Source of the DNA: Holophaga foetida DSM 6591
GTDB taxonomy: Bacteria > Acidobacteriota > Holophagae > Holophagales > Holophagaceae
Length of the DNA stretch: 64,000 bases
Direction of reading: 5' to 3'
Assembly (NCBI RefSeq): GCF_000242615.2
Contig: NZ_KI912268.1
Span: forward strand, 2,689,911-2,753,910
The notes under the pieces were generated by a model that was not told the DNA's origin, made no database searches, and saw only the letters and a list, made by a program, of their open reading frames with translations. This document shows positions 1 to 9,499 of this stretch, one piece after another. The first letter of the stretch is position 1. The number at the start of each line of letters is the position of its first letter. The position numbers and the translations under genes are program-made.

Positions 1-337
1 GCCAATTCCCGGCTGATCGACGTGGGCCGGGCATGTCACCTTCCGCACCCGGGGCCAGCAGACCGTCACCCTCCACCCCATCGAGTTCCTGCGCCGCTTT
101 GTCCAGCATGTCCTTCCGGATGGCTTCCATAAGATCCGGCACTTTGGCCTCTACGCCTCGGCCCAGGGTGGAGGTCTGCTGGAACAGGCCAGGGCCCTGC
201 TGCCTGCTCCGAAACCCAGAGCCGAGGCGTGTCCAGCCGAAGGCACGGGGCAACGCTGCCCTCATTGTGGTGGTCTGATCCTCTGGCGACCGCTGATGAG
301 TGAAGCCTCCAGGGCACCCCCGGCGGTGATGCCATGA
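1..337 (+). pseudogene. IS91-family transposase, C-terminal remnant
   Basis: The reading frame from about position 32 encodes HVTFRTRG, then IEFLRRFVQHVLPDGF and KIRHFGLYAS, the signature of the C-terminal part of Y2/IS91-type (IS801-like) rolling-circle transposases. A CPHCGG zinc motif follows before the TGA at 335-337. The upstream part of the same conserved stretch (NSRLIDV) lies in another frame at positions 1-27, so a one-base shift near 25-31 breaks the gene, and the frame used downstream has a TGA at 14-16. The 5' part lies outside the window. The element has probably decayed and adjoins a creD gene lacking its N-terminal part. Confidence 0.75.
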
Positions 338-628
338 CTGTCAGCCTCTCAGCTATCCATCACCTGCACCACGACCTCCACCACGGCGGGACGGCGAAGC
401 CCTGCTATGACGCCAACTCGGTCCAAGCCCCTGCCGGGACTGTCGGGCTCAGCAGTCAGCAATCCCTGGGCGACAGGGGACCTGGCGTCCCCAAAAGTGG
501 ATCAGCAGGCGCGATTTCCCCATAGCCCTCGCCCAACTCCCCCGCCGCTCCGGGCTTGTTCAACACCGCATTTCATCGGTGGGGGCTCCGTCTACCTGAG
601 GCAGCCTCGCCCACGCCCCACCGACGAA
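338..628. other. non-coding stretch between transposase remnant and creD fragment
   Basis: No gene is recognised here. An open frame runs in from 407 toward creD, but its first roughly 74 codons are proline- and serine-rich and resemble no CreD N-terminus, so it is probably insertion-element end sequence read through by chance. The segment CTTGTTC at 555-561 contains both tetranucleotides known as IS91 targets or flanks (CTTG/CAAG and GTTC/GAAC), which fits an IS91 boundary near here. That boundary is inferred, not shown. Confidence 0.4.
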
Positions 629-631
629 ATG
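569..631. repeat. imperfect palindrome at the creD truncation point
   Basis: Arms at 569-584 (CATTTCATCGGTGGGG) and 616-631 match as inverted repeats at 15 of 16 positions. The loop carries a second small inverted repeat (GAGGC/GCCTC). The right arm ends where CreD-like coding sequence begins, so this hairpin could be an insertion-element end or a REP-like sequence inserted at the break. Confidence 0.6.
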
Positions 632-1498
632 CTCACTGTTTTCGACATGAGGGGCCTTCAGGGTCATCCCAAGGTCATCTGGAGGAAAACCCCCATCGAT
701 TTCCGATTGGCGGAGGCTGAAGACGGTCTGGGCCGAGCTCTGGAAGCGGAGCTCGGCAGTGCCCAGGAGCTGATGGGGAGCGGTGGCGCTTTCGAGATCC
801 CCTCCCTCAAGCTGCTGGGCACCCAGGAATTCTCGGTGGCCCCGGTGGCGGAGGACACCCAGGTCCACCTGAGCTCCAACTGGGCCAGCCCCAGCTTCGG
901 GGGGCGTTTCCTGCCTGAAACCCGGACAATCACCGCCAAGGGTTTCGAGGCCCGATGGCAGGTCCCGGGTCTGGCCAGGGATCTGGATGCCATCCTGGAG
1001 CATGGCGAGGGGCGGAATGGGGAGGTCTTCAGCGTCTCCTTCCTGGAGCCGGTGAACATCTATCTCCAGGCCGAGCGGGCCACCAAGTACGGCTTCCTCT
1101 TCGTGGGACTGGTCTTTGCCGCTTTCTTCTTCTTCGAGGTGCTCAAGCGCCTGCCCATCCATCCCATGCAGTACCTCCTGGTGGGGCTCTCCCTGGCCCT
1201 CTTCTTCCTGCTCCTCCTGAGCCTGTCGGAGCATGTGCCCTTCGTTTGGGCCTACGTCGCTGCAAGCGGCTCCAGCGTCCTGCTCCTGGGCTTCTACCTG
1301 GCCGGGGTCCTGAGGAGCTGGGCCCGGTCGCTGGGCTTCTCCGGGGCCATGGCCATCCTCTACGGGGTGCTCTACGGCCTTCTGGCTTCCGAGGACAACG
1401 CCCTGCTGATGGGGTCGGCTCTCCTCTTCGCGGTCCTGGCCGGAGTCATGGCGGCAACACGGCGTCTGGACTGGTATGGGGTGGGTCGGGCGGAGTGA
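629..1498 (+). pseudogene. creD: CreD inner-membrane protein, 5'-truncated
   Basis: CreD is an inner-membrane protein of about 450 residues controlled in enterobacteria by the CreBC two-component system. From about position 635 the frame aligns with the part of CreD after roughly residue 155: SSNWASPSFGGRFLPE, ERATKYGFLFVGLVFAAFF, HPMQYLLVGLSLALFFLLLL and LSEHVPFVWAY are highly characteristic, followed by the final transmembrane helices. The N-terminal membrane anchor and part of the periplasmic domain are missing. A frame stays open upstream to 407 but encodes unrelated sequence. An internal ATG at 629 could start a 289-residue product. Most likely a broken gene cut by the adjacent insertion element. 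Confidence 0.8.
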
Positions 1499-1513
1499 TG
1501 GCCATGATGCGTT

Positions 1514-1538
1514 CCTGCCGGGTCATTGACCCGGCAGG
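1514..1538. terminator. bidirectional hairpin between creD remnant and Kelch lipoprotein
   Basis: CCTGCCGGGTC (1514-1524) and GACCCGGCAGG (1528-1538) form a perfect 11-bp stem with a 3-nt loop between two convergent genes. Neither side has a strong T tract, so the terminator role is inferred from position and stem strength. Confidence 0.6.
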
Positions 1539-1542
1539 GTTC

Positions 1543-3228
1543 CTAATCGAGATTCCAGAGAATGGATGTCCCCAGGGGGGTATTGCAGTAGCCGCCGACG
1601 ACCAGTACCTTCCCATCTCCCTGGAGGGTCGCGGTATGGGAGTGGTACCCCAGGGACGGGCCGGAGGCTGGGCTGAATTGGCCTGTAATGAGGTCATACC
1701 GCTCGAAGGAGGCCAGGCTCGCGCTGCCGTTCCAGCCTCCGGTGATCAGGACGTTCCCATCCTTGAGCAAGGTTGCAGCGTGGATCTGTCGCGCCACCAG
1801 CATGTTCCCGGTGGTTGTGAATTGTCCGGTCGCCGGGGCATAGCGCTCTGCGGATGCGAGGGTGCCGGTGCTGCCGATCCCGCCGGTGAAGAGCACAGAG
1901 CCGTCCGACAGGACTGTTGCGCAGTGGAGGTAGCGGCGTTCCCCCAGGGCCGTTGGAAGCAGGGTGAAGCTTAGCGTTGCGGGATCATAGATTTCAGCAC
2001 TGGCCAGGGATCCGGCATCCCAGCCACCGGCCAGCAGTACCTTCCCGTCCTGCAGCAGGGTGGCGCTGTGAAAGATCCGGGCGGAGGGGGCATTCATCGT
2101 AGGGCTGGAACTTGAGCTTGCAGGGGTGAATATTTCGGCCTGGGCCAGGGGTTGGCCATTGGTGCCGCCCACGATCAGCACGGATCCGTCATTGAGGAGC
2201 GTGGCGGTATGCAGGGCGCGAGGGTGGATGAGGTTGCCAGCCTGGGTGAAGGTGCCCAGGGCGGGGTCGAAGATCTCGGCAGTCGCGACGAATCCCGTGC
2301 TGTTCCACCCCCCCAGGATCAGGACTCGGCCATCACCGAGCAGCGTGGCCGTCATGGATACCCTGGGTTGGCTCATGGCGGCCGACAGGGTGGTGAAGGA
2401 GCGGGTGGCGGGGTCGAAGAGCTCTGCGGAGGCCAAGGGGCCGGTGGAGGAACGCCCTCCCAGGATCAGGGTCCTCTGGTCAGCGAGGAGGACGGCGGCC
2501 TGGCCATATCTTGAAGTGCCCAGGTTCGGCACCTGGGTCAGGGACCCCGGCAGCACCTCCAGAGCGGCTTCCTGGCTTGTGGCTTGGCCGCCCCACGCGT
2601 TCTTCACCACCACCCTGAACGTGGCTCCATTGTCAGATTGCACAGCGGCAGGGGTGGTGTACTGGGCACCGGTGGCTCCGGTGATGTCTGAGCCATCCTT
2701 CTGCCACTGATAAGTGAAGGGGCCAGTACCGCTGACGCCGATGCTGAAGGTTGCAGTCGAGCCCACCGAGACCACCTGATTGGCCGGTTGAGTGGTGATG
2801 GCTGGGACCGACGGGTTTACCGTCAGGACGAGTTGGACGCTGGCGGAGCTTCCCGGGCTGAAGGCCGTCACGGTATAGGAGCCTATGGTCCTGGCTGCGG
2901 TGGGCCTGCCGGAGATGACGCCCGTGCGAGTGTCCAGGCTCAGGCCGGTGGGAAGGGCTGGCGTGACCGCATAGTTCCGGATGGCCGTTCCCTGGTGGCT
3001 CGGGGTGTTGGGGGTGATGGCCAGGCCAACGGTGTAGATGGCCGGGTTGGTGGCATAACTCAGATTCGAGATGGGCGAGGTGCTGCCATGAGAACCACGG
3101 CCACCGCAGGCTGTGAGCAGGAAGAGCGTGGCTGCCAGGAGCAGCAGGAAACCGGAGAAGCCAGGCCGCAGGCGCGGGGCGGTACGGGTTGTTCGGGCGA
3201 AGACTGCAGCGTTCGGGTGCGTTCGCAT
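1543..3228 (-). CDS. lipoprotein with Ig-like domains and a seven-bladed Kelch-type propeller
   Basis: A 561-residue predicted lipoprotein. The basic N-terminus and hydrophobic stretch end in a lipobox (LLTAC, Cys41). Next come a putative-Ig (He_PIG-like) segment containing LPTGLSLDTRTGVISGRPT, an Ig-like domain at about 145-230, and seven repeats of the form TATLLxDGxVLIxGG at about 235-561, as in Kelch or galactose-oxidase-type beta-propellers. A role in surface binding or cell-wall association is inferred; no catalytic residues are evident. The start at 3228 is preferred over an in-frame start at 3261, because GGAGG lies 9 nt upstream and the earlier start would overlap the upstream gene. 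It follows the beta-helix gene by only 4 nt, so the two are probably cotranscribed. Confidence 0.85.
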   Translation of the reverse strand: MRTHPNAAVFARTTRTAPRLRPGFSGFLLLLAATLFLLTACGGRGSHGSTSPISNLSYATNPAIYTVGLAITPNTPSHQGTAIRNYAVTPALPTGLSLDTRTGVISGRPTAARTIGSYTVTAFSPGSSASVQLVLTVNPSVPAITTQPANQVVSVGSTATFSIGVSGTGPFTYQWQKDGSDITGATGAQYTTPAAVQSDNGATFRVVVKNAWGGQATSQEAALEVLPGSLTQVPNLGTSRYGQAAVLLADQRTLILGGRSSTGPLASAELFDPATRSFTTLSAAMSQPRVSMTATLLGDGRVLILGGWNSTGFVATAEIFDPALGTFTQAGNLIHPRALHTATLLNDGSVLIVGGTNGQPLAQAEIFTPASSSSSPTMNAPSARIFHSATLLQDGKVLLAGGWDAGSLASAEIYDPATLSFTLLPTALGERRYLHCATVLSDGSVLFTGGIGSTGTLASAERYAPATGQFTTTGNMLVARQIHAATLLKDGNVLITGGWNGSASLASFERYDLITGQFSPASGPSLGYHSHTATLQGDGKVLVVGGYCNTPLGTSILWNLD

Positions 3229-3232
3229 CGGA

Positions 3233-6200
3233 TCAGCCCTCCATTTCCACGGTGAAGGCATCTGCGGATTCCCCGGTGCCAGCAGGAGAACTTACCTTGA
3301 TCACCCCTGTGATAGCCCCTGGGGGCACGATGCAGGAGAGTTCGGTATCGGATACCACGGTGAAGATCGCTTCCATGCCTCCGAGGACCACGGAGGTGGC
3401 GCCGGTGAAGCCGGAGCCGCTCACCGTGATGACCTTGCCCACTGGAGCGGAGGAGGGGCTCACGGTCTGCACGAGGACCGCAGGCATGTGCGGCGTGGTG
3501 AAGTTCAGGAGGGACCCCGCTGCGGGCCCCCCTGCGTTCTCGGCCACGACGCGGAAGTAATACTGGGTAAGGGGTGCCAGATTGCTCAACTGGGCACTGA
3601 CCTGGGTGTCACTCATGCCGGTGACCGGGCTCAGGGTGGCCGTGACTGAGAAGCCCAGCAATGCGGTGGGCCCGTACTCAAAAGTCACGGTGGTGCTCGA
3701 GTTCTGGGCGTTCACCGAGGCGTTCAGGGTGGCGCTGGTTGGCGTGACGCCATCGGCGGCCAAGGTGGTGGCATCCGGTGCAATGGCGCTGGTCGCGATG
3801 CCACTGGAGACTGCATATTCACTGGTGTGGCTTGAGCTCTTGGCTCGGACCCGGAAGTAATAGGTGGTCGCGGGCTTGAGGCTGGTCACCGTGGCGAAGA
3901 GCTCTGTCACCGAAAGATCATGGAAGCCGTCCAGAAAGCTGGTGAAGGTGCTGCTGGCGGAGACATCCAGAAGGTACCCCGTGGCGGCGGGGTTGCTGTC
4001 CCAGCCTGCCACGAAACCGGTTCCGGAGATGGCGGATGCCTGTGGCGAGGACGGTGCGCTCAGGGCGGCGGTGAAGGCAGTGCCCCCCTGGTCGTTCAGG
4101 ACATTGACAAAGGAACGGCTGGTTGGCGAGAAGGAGAATCCGGCCTTGCTCGGGGTCAGCGAACCGGACCAGTTGTAGGAGACCGTGAAGCTGTAATTGC
4201 CGTTGCTGTCGGCGGTGGCGGTCTTTGCCCCACCATCCGCATAGGCAAGGGTGGCTCCGCCCACCCCGGTGTTGCCGGAGATCGTATAGGTGATGGCGGT
4301 GCCCACGTAGTCTTGGGCGGCTTGGTTGCTGAGGACGCTCGAATAGGCCTTGCTGGCGGGGGTGAAGGTGTAACCCGTTTTCGTAAGGGTCACCGTGCCG
4401 GACCAGTTGTAGGAGACTGTGAAACTGTAGTTGCCGCTGCTGTCTGCTGTGGCGGTCTTGGGCGCCCCATCGGTATAGGTAAGGGTGGCTCCGCCCACTC
4501 CGGCGTTGCCGGAGATCGTATAGGTGATGGCGGTAGCCACATAGTCCTGGGCGGTCTGGCTGCTGAGGACGCCCGTATAGACCTTGCTCACCGGGCTGAA
4601 GGTGGTGCCCGCCTTTGCAGGGGTAACCGTTCCGGACCAGTCGTAGGAGACCGTGAAACTGTAGTTGCCTGCGCTGTCTGCGGTGGTGGTCTTTGCCCCA
4701 CCATCCACGTAGGAAAGGGTGGCTCCGCCGACCCCGGCATTGCCGGAGATCGTGTAGGTGATGGCGGTGGCGACATAGCTCTGGGTGGCCTGGCTGCTGA
4801 GGACGCCCGTGTAGGCTTTGCTTGCGGGGGTGAAGGCGTAGCCCGTTTTCGTAGGGGTAACCGTTCCGGACCAGTTGTAGGAGACCGTAAAGCTGTAATT
4901 GCCGTTGCTGTCGGCGGTGGCGGTCTTTGCCCCACCATCCGCATAGGCGAGGTGGCTCCGCTCACCCCGGCGTTGCCGGAGATCGTATAGGTGATGGCGG
5001 TGGCCAGGTAGTCTTGGGCGGTCTGGCTGCTGAGGACGCTCGAATAGACCTTGCTGGCGGGGGTGAAGGTGATGCCCACTTTTGCTGGGGTTACCGTTCC
5101 GGACCAGTCGTAGGGGACACTGAGGCTGTAGTTGCCGTTGCTGTCTGCTGTGGCGGTCTTGGGCGTCCCGTCGTCATAGGCAAGGGTGGCCCCGCCCACC
5201 CCGGCGTTGCCGGAGATCGTATAGGTGATGGCGGTGGCCAAGTAGTCCTGGGCGGCCTGGCTGCTGAGGACACCCGTGTAGGCCTTGCTGGCGGGGGTGA
5301 AGGTGGTGCCAGCTTTTGTGGGGGTAACCGTTCCGGACCAGTTGTAGGAGACCGTAAAGCTGTAGTTGCCGCTGCTGTCTGCGGTGGCGGTCTTGGGCGT
5401 CCCGTCGTCATAGGCAAGGGTGGCTCCGCCCACCCCGGCATTGCCGGAGATCGTATAGGTGATGGCGGTGGCCAGGTAGTCCTGGGCGGTCTGGTTGCTG
5501 AGGACGCTCGAATAGACCTTGTTGGCTGGGGTGAAGGTGGTGCCAGCTTTTGTGGGGGTAACCGTTCCGGACCAGTTGTAGGAGACCGTGAAGCTGTAGT
5601 TGCCGCTGCTGTCTGCGGTGGCGGTCTTGGGTGTCCCGTCGTCATAGGAAAGGGTGGCGCTGGCGACCCCGACACTGCCGGAGACCGTATAGACGATGGG
5701 GCTGGCAACGAAGTCCTGGCTTGTCTGATCACTCAAGAGGGCCGAGTAGGATCTTAAGCTTGGCGCGAAGGTGTAGCCTGCCCTGGAAGGGGTGACGGTG
5801 CCGGTCCAGAGGGGCGGAACCGTGATGCTGTAGAGACCGCTGGCATCTGCGGTGGCGGTTTTTTCCACCCCGTCTGTGTAGGTAAGGTTGGCCCCGGCGA
5901 TTCCAGTGGAACCGCTGATGTTGACCGGAACGTACTCGTAGGCACCTGAATCCACGTTGCTGATACGGGCGACACCCCGCTGGTCCACCCCGCCTGTCTC
6001 CACGCCGTTGTCGATGGCGGGGCTGGTGCTGAGAAGGGGCCGATAGGGGGTGTGGCCGCCCAGGGCCAGGGCCAGATCCAGGGCCTGGAGCTTGGGGTCG
6101 GCGGGCACGGTCAGGGTACCGACCTGATCTCGGATGCCGAGGGTGAAGGCCACGTCTGCTTTGCACCCAAGGACATTGCCCCCCTGGCTGGCTACGAGCC

Positions 6201-7098
6201 CAGTGCCGTTCCAGTTGGGATCGAGGTCCGCGTACCTTGTGAGCAGCGTGACGTGCTGCCCAAGGCTGTTGCCGGACACGATGCAGTCCTTGAGGATCAC
6301 GCTGCCATCGATGACGCTGACCCCGGCGGAATCATGGGAATTCAGGGAGAGGTTGTCCGCGATGGTGCAGCGGGTCAGGGTGGAGACGCTGCTGCCTGGG
6401 ACATGGATGAAGGCTCCCCCCGAGTAGGCGATGTTGCCGCTCAGGGTGCAGTTGGTCAGGGAGACGGCACCGGCGTAGTTGCAGATGGCACTCCCAGCCC
6501 CGGCGTAGTTGTCGTGGAAGCTGGAATTCAGCGCGGTGAGGGTTCCCTGGTCCAGATGGATGGCTCCGCCCACGGGAGGATCGGTCGTCCGATCCTTGGC
6601 GAAGTTGTTGCTGAACCAGCAGCCATCCACGGTCACGGCAGACGCCCCCAGGATGCGGATGGCCGCTCCATTCTCGCCCGTGGAGGCGCCCGCCATGCCG
6701 GCGCCGGAAACATAGGCGTTGCGGAAGCGGAGGCCCGATAGGGAAACCGTCGCCGTGGCGATATCCATGATGCGGGTTCCGCTGCTGGGCAGAAGGGCGG
6801 GAGTGGTAGACCAGCCGCTGCCGCCGTCCAGGGTCAGGAGCTCGGCGCCGGGGCCGGTGATCGTGAGGGCCTTGCTGATCACGAGGGGCGTTCCGAGCGT
6901 GATGACGCTGTGGTCCGGGAGGTTGAAATCGACGGTGTCACCGGCGAGTGCGTTCGCGATGGCCTGCCGGAGGGAGCCTGCGCCTGAATCTGCGGTGCTG
7001 GTCACGGTGACCGTGCCGCCCACCAGGATGTTCCCCCATCCCGCCAGGGCGAAGACGAGGACCAGGAGGCGCATCAGATGGGTGGGGCGGCATAGCAT
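3233..7098 (-). pseudogene. giant secreted beta-helix / 78-residue-repeat / Fn3 / IPT protein, frameshifted
   Basis: Two overlapping frames (start to about 4951, and about 4951 to 3233) make one protein of about 1288 residues if a single missing base near 4951 is restored; the repeat copy there reads GCGAGGTGG where sister copies have GCAAGGGTGG. Order: signal peptide (MLCRPTHLMRLLVLVFALAG), a CSLREA/polymorphic-outer-membrane-type start (TSTADSGAGSLRQAIANA), a right-handed parallel beta-helix to about residue 390, eight copies of a 78-residue carboxypeptidase-regulatory-like repeat (ISGNAGVGGATLAYDDG), two fibronectin type III domains and a C-terminal IPT/TIG domain. Start 7098 is preferred over 7104 because GGAG sits 6 nt upstream of it. 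Probable adhesin or surface protein. The shift may be a real mutation, phase variation or an assembly error in a repeat. Confidence 0.8.
4063..5925 (-). repeat. eight in-frame 234-bp tandem repeats
   Basis: Each unit encodes about 78 residues with ISGN.GVGGAT, KTATADSSGNYSFTV and NWSGTVTP.KAG. The motif TTGCCGGAGATCGTATAGG recurs every 234 bases (near 4272, 4506, 4740, 4974, 5208 and 5442). The outer copies are the most divergent and the central copies nearly identical, which suggests recent duplication or gene conversion. Confidence 0.9.
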
Positions 7099-7142
7099 GG
7101 ACATCTCCGCAGAGGGGAGAACTGAACTCGGGGTGCGTAGGC

Positions 7143-7697
7143 TCAGGTTCGGGGGGGGAAGACGCCCTGGAGCGCGATGCAGAAGTTCAGGGTCAGATAG
7201 GGCTGCAGATTGTTGTGGGGCTGATCCCCCCCCGTGGGCACGATGGAGTCGCTCTTGAGTGCGACCACAGGGCTGTTCACCGGTGGATCGGCAAAGAACG
7301 GGGGCTGGGGCTTGGCCACCCCCAGAACCGTTTTGCCCGGCACAGAGGCCAGGTAATGCCCCTGGGGCAGGAAGGTATTCCCCTCGTCCTTGGCCTGGAG
7401 GCTGTGGGTGTGGCTGGGGATCTCGGATTGGAGCAGGGTCACGGTGTCAGACCCGCTCGTCTCGCCGAGGCCATGCAGGCTCAGGCCCGGCCCCTGGCCT
7501 GGGTGCATGGGGGCTCTGCCCTGGAGATCCGGCAGAGCGTAAGTGGACTTGCCGTCACCGCCATAGAAGGTGCCCAGAAGGGAGAAAAGGGCCGTGTTCT
7601 GGCTGAGGGGCAGGAGCTGGCCATCGCAGAAGGCCCAGCCCGTGGGCGCGAAGTTGAAATTGAAGATGCGGATTTCGGCTACGAAAGGGTCTGCCAT
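7143..7697 (-). CDS. phage-tail-collar-domain (MdpB-like) protein 3
   Basis: A 184-residue protein with a tail-collar domain: GWAFCDGQLLPLSQN near residue 21, FSLLGTFYGGDGKSTYALPDL and GRAPMH, and a C-terminal LTLNFCIALQGVFP. These small proteins (microcystin-dependent-protein family, COG4675) occur outside prophages in many bacteria; the family is named for the fold of phage short-tail-fibre collars. Last of three tandem paralogues. Compared with its neighbours it has an insert near residues 120-150 before the final conserved block. No signal peptide is visible. No phage structural genes are nearby, so a cell-associated or secreted fibre role is inferred. Confidence 0.88.
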   Translation of the reverse strand: MADPFVAEIRIFNFNFAPTGWAFCDGQLLPLSQNTALFSLLGTFYGGDGKSTYALPDLQGRAPMHPGQGPGLSLHGLGETSGSDTVTLLQSEIPSHTHSLQAKDEGNTFLPQGHYLASVPGKTVLGVAKPQPPFFADPPVNSPVVALKSDSIVPTGGDQPHNNLQPYLTLNFCIALQGVFPPRT

Positions 7698-7699
7698 GG

Positions 7700-8188
7700 C
7701 TAGCTCTGGCTCGGGAAGATGCCCTGGAGGGCGATGCAGAAGTTCAGGGTGAGAAAGGGCTGCATGTTCAGGTGGGCCTGGGATCCCCCCTGGCTGGTGA
7801 GGCTGCCTGCCGCCAGGGCCACGGAGGAGAGCTCACTGGCGTAGCGGGGGGTCTGGGGGAGCATGCCCCCGGTGCTGATGCTGGGGGAGAGTTCTGCCCC
7901 CTGGAGGAGGTGGGTGTGGGCCGGGAGTTCCGCCTGGCTGAGGGTATGGGCCTGTTCGCCGCCCCGCTCGCCCTGGGTGTGGCCGTTTCCCGTATGCATG
8001 GGGACCCTGCCCCGCAGATCCGGCAGGGCGAAGTTGACCCGGCCATCTCCGCCGTACGTGGTGCCCAAGAGGGAGAAGAGGGCCTGGTTCTGGTTGATGG
8101 GCAGGAGTTGGCCATCGCAGGTGGCCCAGCCCTTGGGGGCGAAGGCGAAACTGAAGATGCGGGTTTCCGCGAGGAAGGGTTCAGCCAT
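7700..8188 (-). CDS. phage-tail-collar-domain (MdpB-like) protein 2
   Basis: 162 residues with the same framework as its neighbours: GWATCDGQLLPINQN, FSLLGTTYGGDG, ALPDLRGRVPMH, a histidine-containing segment (ELPAHTHLLQG) and C-terminal LTLNFCIALQGIFP. The stop is followed after 2 nt by the start of the third paralogue, and the upstream paralogue ends 11 nt before this start, so all three are probably one transcript. The divergence between copies argues for separate roles in a fibre or tip rather than recent duplication. Confidence 0.88.
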   Translation of the reverse strand: MAEPFLAETRIFSFAFAPKGWATCDGQLLPINQNQALFSLLGTTYGGDGRVNFALPDLRGRVPMHTGNGHTQGERGGEQAHTLSQAELPAHTHLLQGAELSPSISTGGMLPQTPRYASELSSVALAAGSLTSQGGSQAHLNMQPFLTLNFCIALQGIFPSQS

Positions 8189-8199
8189 CGGAACGCCTT

Positions 8200-8697
8200 T
8201 CAGGTCTGACTGGGGAAGATGCCGAAGAGCGAGATGATGAAATCCACGCAGAGATACGGCTGGAAGTTGCTGTGGGGCTGGGATCCACCGATGCTGGTCA
8301 CCGAGCGGGCATCCATGCTGAAGGTGTTCCCCGTGCCGTCGGAGTAGATGGGTGACGCGGCGAGCCGGTGATCCGTGGGGGAGCTCAGGCCCCCTCTGGC
8401 GTCCGTGGCGAGCAGGGTGTGGCTGTGTGCCGGGATCTGGGGGGTGGTGAGGGTGACCGTCTCCGTCCCGCCGGTTTCAGCGAGGGTGAAGCCGTTCCCG
8501 AAGTGGAGGGGGAGGCGACCCCTCAGATCCGGCAGGGCGAAGGTGCTTTGCCCATCGCCCCCGTAGGTGGTGCCTATGAGGTTGAAGAGGGTCTCGTACT
8601 CGGAAATGGGCAGGAGCTGGCCTTCGCAGAACATCCAGCCAGCGGGAGCGAAGTTGCCGGCGAAGATCCGGATTTCCCCGACATAGGGTTGGGCCAT
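8200..8697 (-). CDS. phage-tail-collar-domain (MdpB-like) protein 1
   Basis: 165 residues with collar motifs GWMFCEGQLLPISEY, GTTYGGDGQSTFALPDLRG and IPAHSHTLLATDA, and a C-terminus ending SLFGIFPSQT. Its ATG overlaps the TGA of the upstream DUF6916-like gene by one base (TGATG), indicating translational coupling. First of the three paralogues in the direction of transcription. Confidence 0.88.
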   Translation of the reverse strand: MAQPYVGEIRIFAGNFAPAGWMFCEGQLLPISEYETLFNLIGTTYGGDGQSTFALPDLRGRLPLHFGNGFTLAETGGTETVTLTTPQIPAHSHTLLATDARGGLSSPTDHRLAASPIYSDGTGNTFSMDARSVTSIGGSQPHSNFQPYLCVDFIISLFGIFPSQT

Positions 8698-9005
8698 CAG
8701 GCACCTCCATTTGCAGGTGCCTGGGGGGCGGACCTCAGGCGGTTGAAGATGGCCTCATAGGTGTAGACCTCTGGTCGGGGGTCCTGCACGGGCACCAGAA
8801 AGAGGTCCAGTGGATCCAGCCCGGCATGGGTCAAGCGCTTGGTCCCCTGGGGGAGCAGCGGGGAACGGGGCCCCGTGAAGCGCAGGGAGAAACCTTCTGT
8901 GGCTGAGGTCTCGAAGACCTCCACCGCTTCAAGCGTGAGGACGCAAGGGCCTTCCTGGACCTCGAAGCCTGTGCCCAGCCAAGGTCGGAACTGGTCAGGG
9001 GTCAT
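8697..9005 (-). CDS. small DUF6916-like protein accompanying collar genes
   Basis: 102 residues from the ATG at 9005, which overlaps the stop of the GNAT gene as ATGA; an in-frame ATG at 9023 is less likely. The sequence (F..WLGTGFEV, LTLEAVEVFE, FSLRFTGPRSPLLPQGT, LFLVPVQ, YEAIFNRL) resembles the DUF6916 type of small proteins encoded beside collar-domain genes. That family assignment is from memory. It has no signal peptide or membrane segment and its function is unknown; an assembly or chaperone role for the collar proteins is inferred from constant proximity only. Confidence 0.65.
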   Translation of the reverse strand: MTPDQFRPWLGTGFEVQEGPCVLTLEAVEVFETSATEGFSLRFTGPRSPLLPQGTKRLTHAGLDPLDLFLVPVQDPRPEVYTYEAIFNRLRSAPQAPANGGA

Positions 9006-9499
9006 GGGGTCACTCCTGGGCATAGGGGCTGGCGTTCCATCCGCAGGTTGATGCCGTGGGTGCCTACGGCCTCGAAACCGAGGCGCTGGTACCAGGCCAG
9101 GACGGGATTGTTCAGCTCGACATGCAGGCTGAGGGGCAATCCTGTGCGATCGGATTCCTTCAGGAGCTCCACCAGCATCTGCCGCCCCAGGCCCTGGCCC
9201 CTGAAGGAGGGCAGGAGGGCCAGGTCCATCAGGCGGATTTCCTTGGGCCAGCGGGCCACGTAGCGCCGCCCGGCGGGAATACCGTCCACGAGGGCCAGCT
9301 CAAAGGCGGCACCCGGGTAGTGGGTCTGATAGTGGTGGTGCTGGAGGCGGAACTGGTCCAGGAGAAAGGCCCGGACGGTCTCGGGGCTCCAGGAGACCTG
9401 GCTCATCTCATCGGCCCGGGCCGAGGCATACAGCTCCGCGAGGAAGGGCAGGTCGTCGTCTTGGATGGGACGGAATCCCAGAAGGGGTCCCGTGGTCAC
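9002..9499 (-). CDS. GNAT family N-acetyltransferase
   Basis: 165 residues. The acetyl-CoA-binding signature (LALLPSFRGQGLGRQMLVELL, motif A R/QxxGxG/A) and the motif B region (LHVELNNPVLAWYQRLGFEAVG) are clear. The substrate cannot be read from sequence. Its start overlaps the stop of the upstream gene as ATGA and its stop overlaps the next start in the same way, so it is embedded in the collar-protein operon and may acetylate one of those proteins or a related metabolite (inference). Confidence 0.88.
   Translation of the reverse strand: MTTGPLLGFRPIQDDDLPFLAELYASARADEMSQVSWSPETVRAFLLDQFRLQHHHYQTHYPGAAFELALVDGIPAGRRYVARWPKEIRLMDLALLPSFRGQGLGRQMLVELLKESDRTGLPLSLHVELNNPVLAWYQRLGFEAVGTHGINLRMERQPLCPGVTP

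Noticed and set aside
4063..5925. Regular repeat with constant period that could be mistaken for a CRISPR array
   Set aside because: The period is 234 bases, in frame and translatable throughout; no 20-40-base spacers.
7143..8697. Collar-domain genes as part of a prophage
   Set aside because: No capsid, terminase, portal, integrase or lysis genes are nearby, and the accompanying GNAT and DUF6916-like genes match the non-phage neighbourhood.
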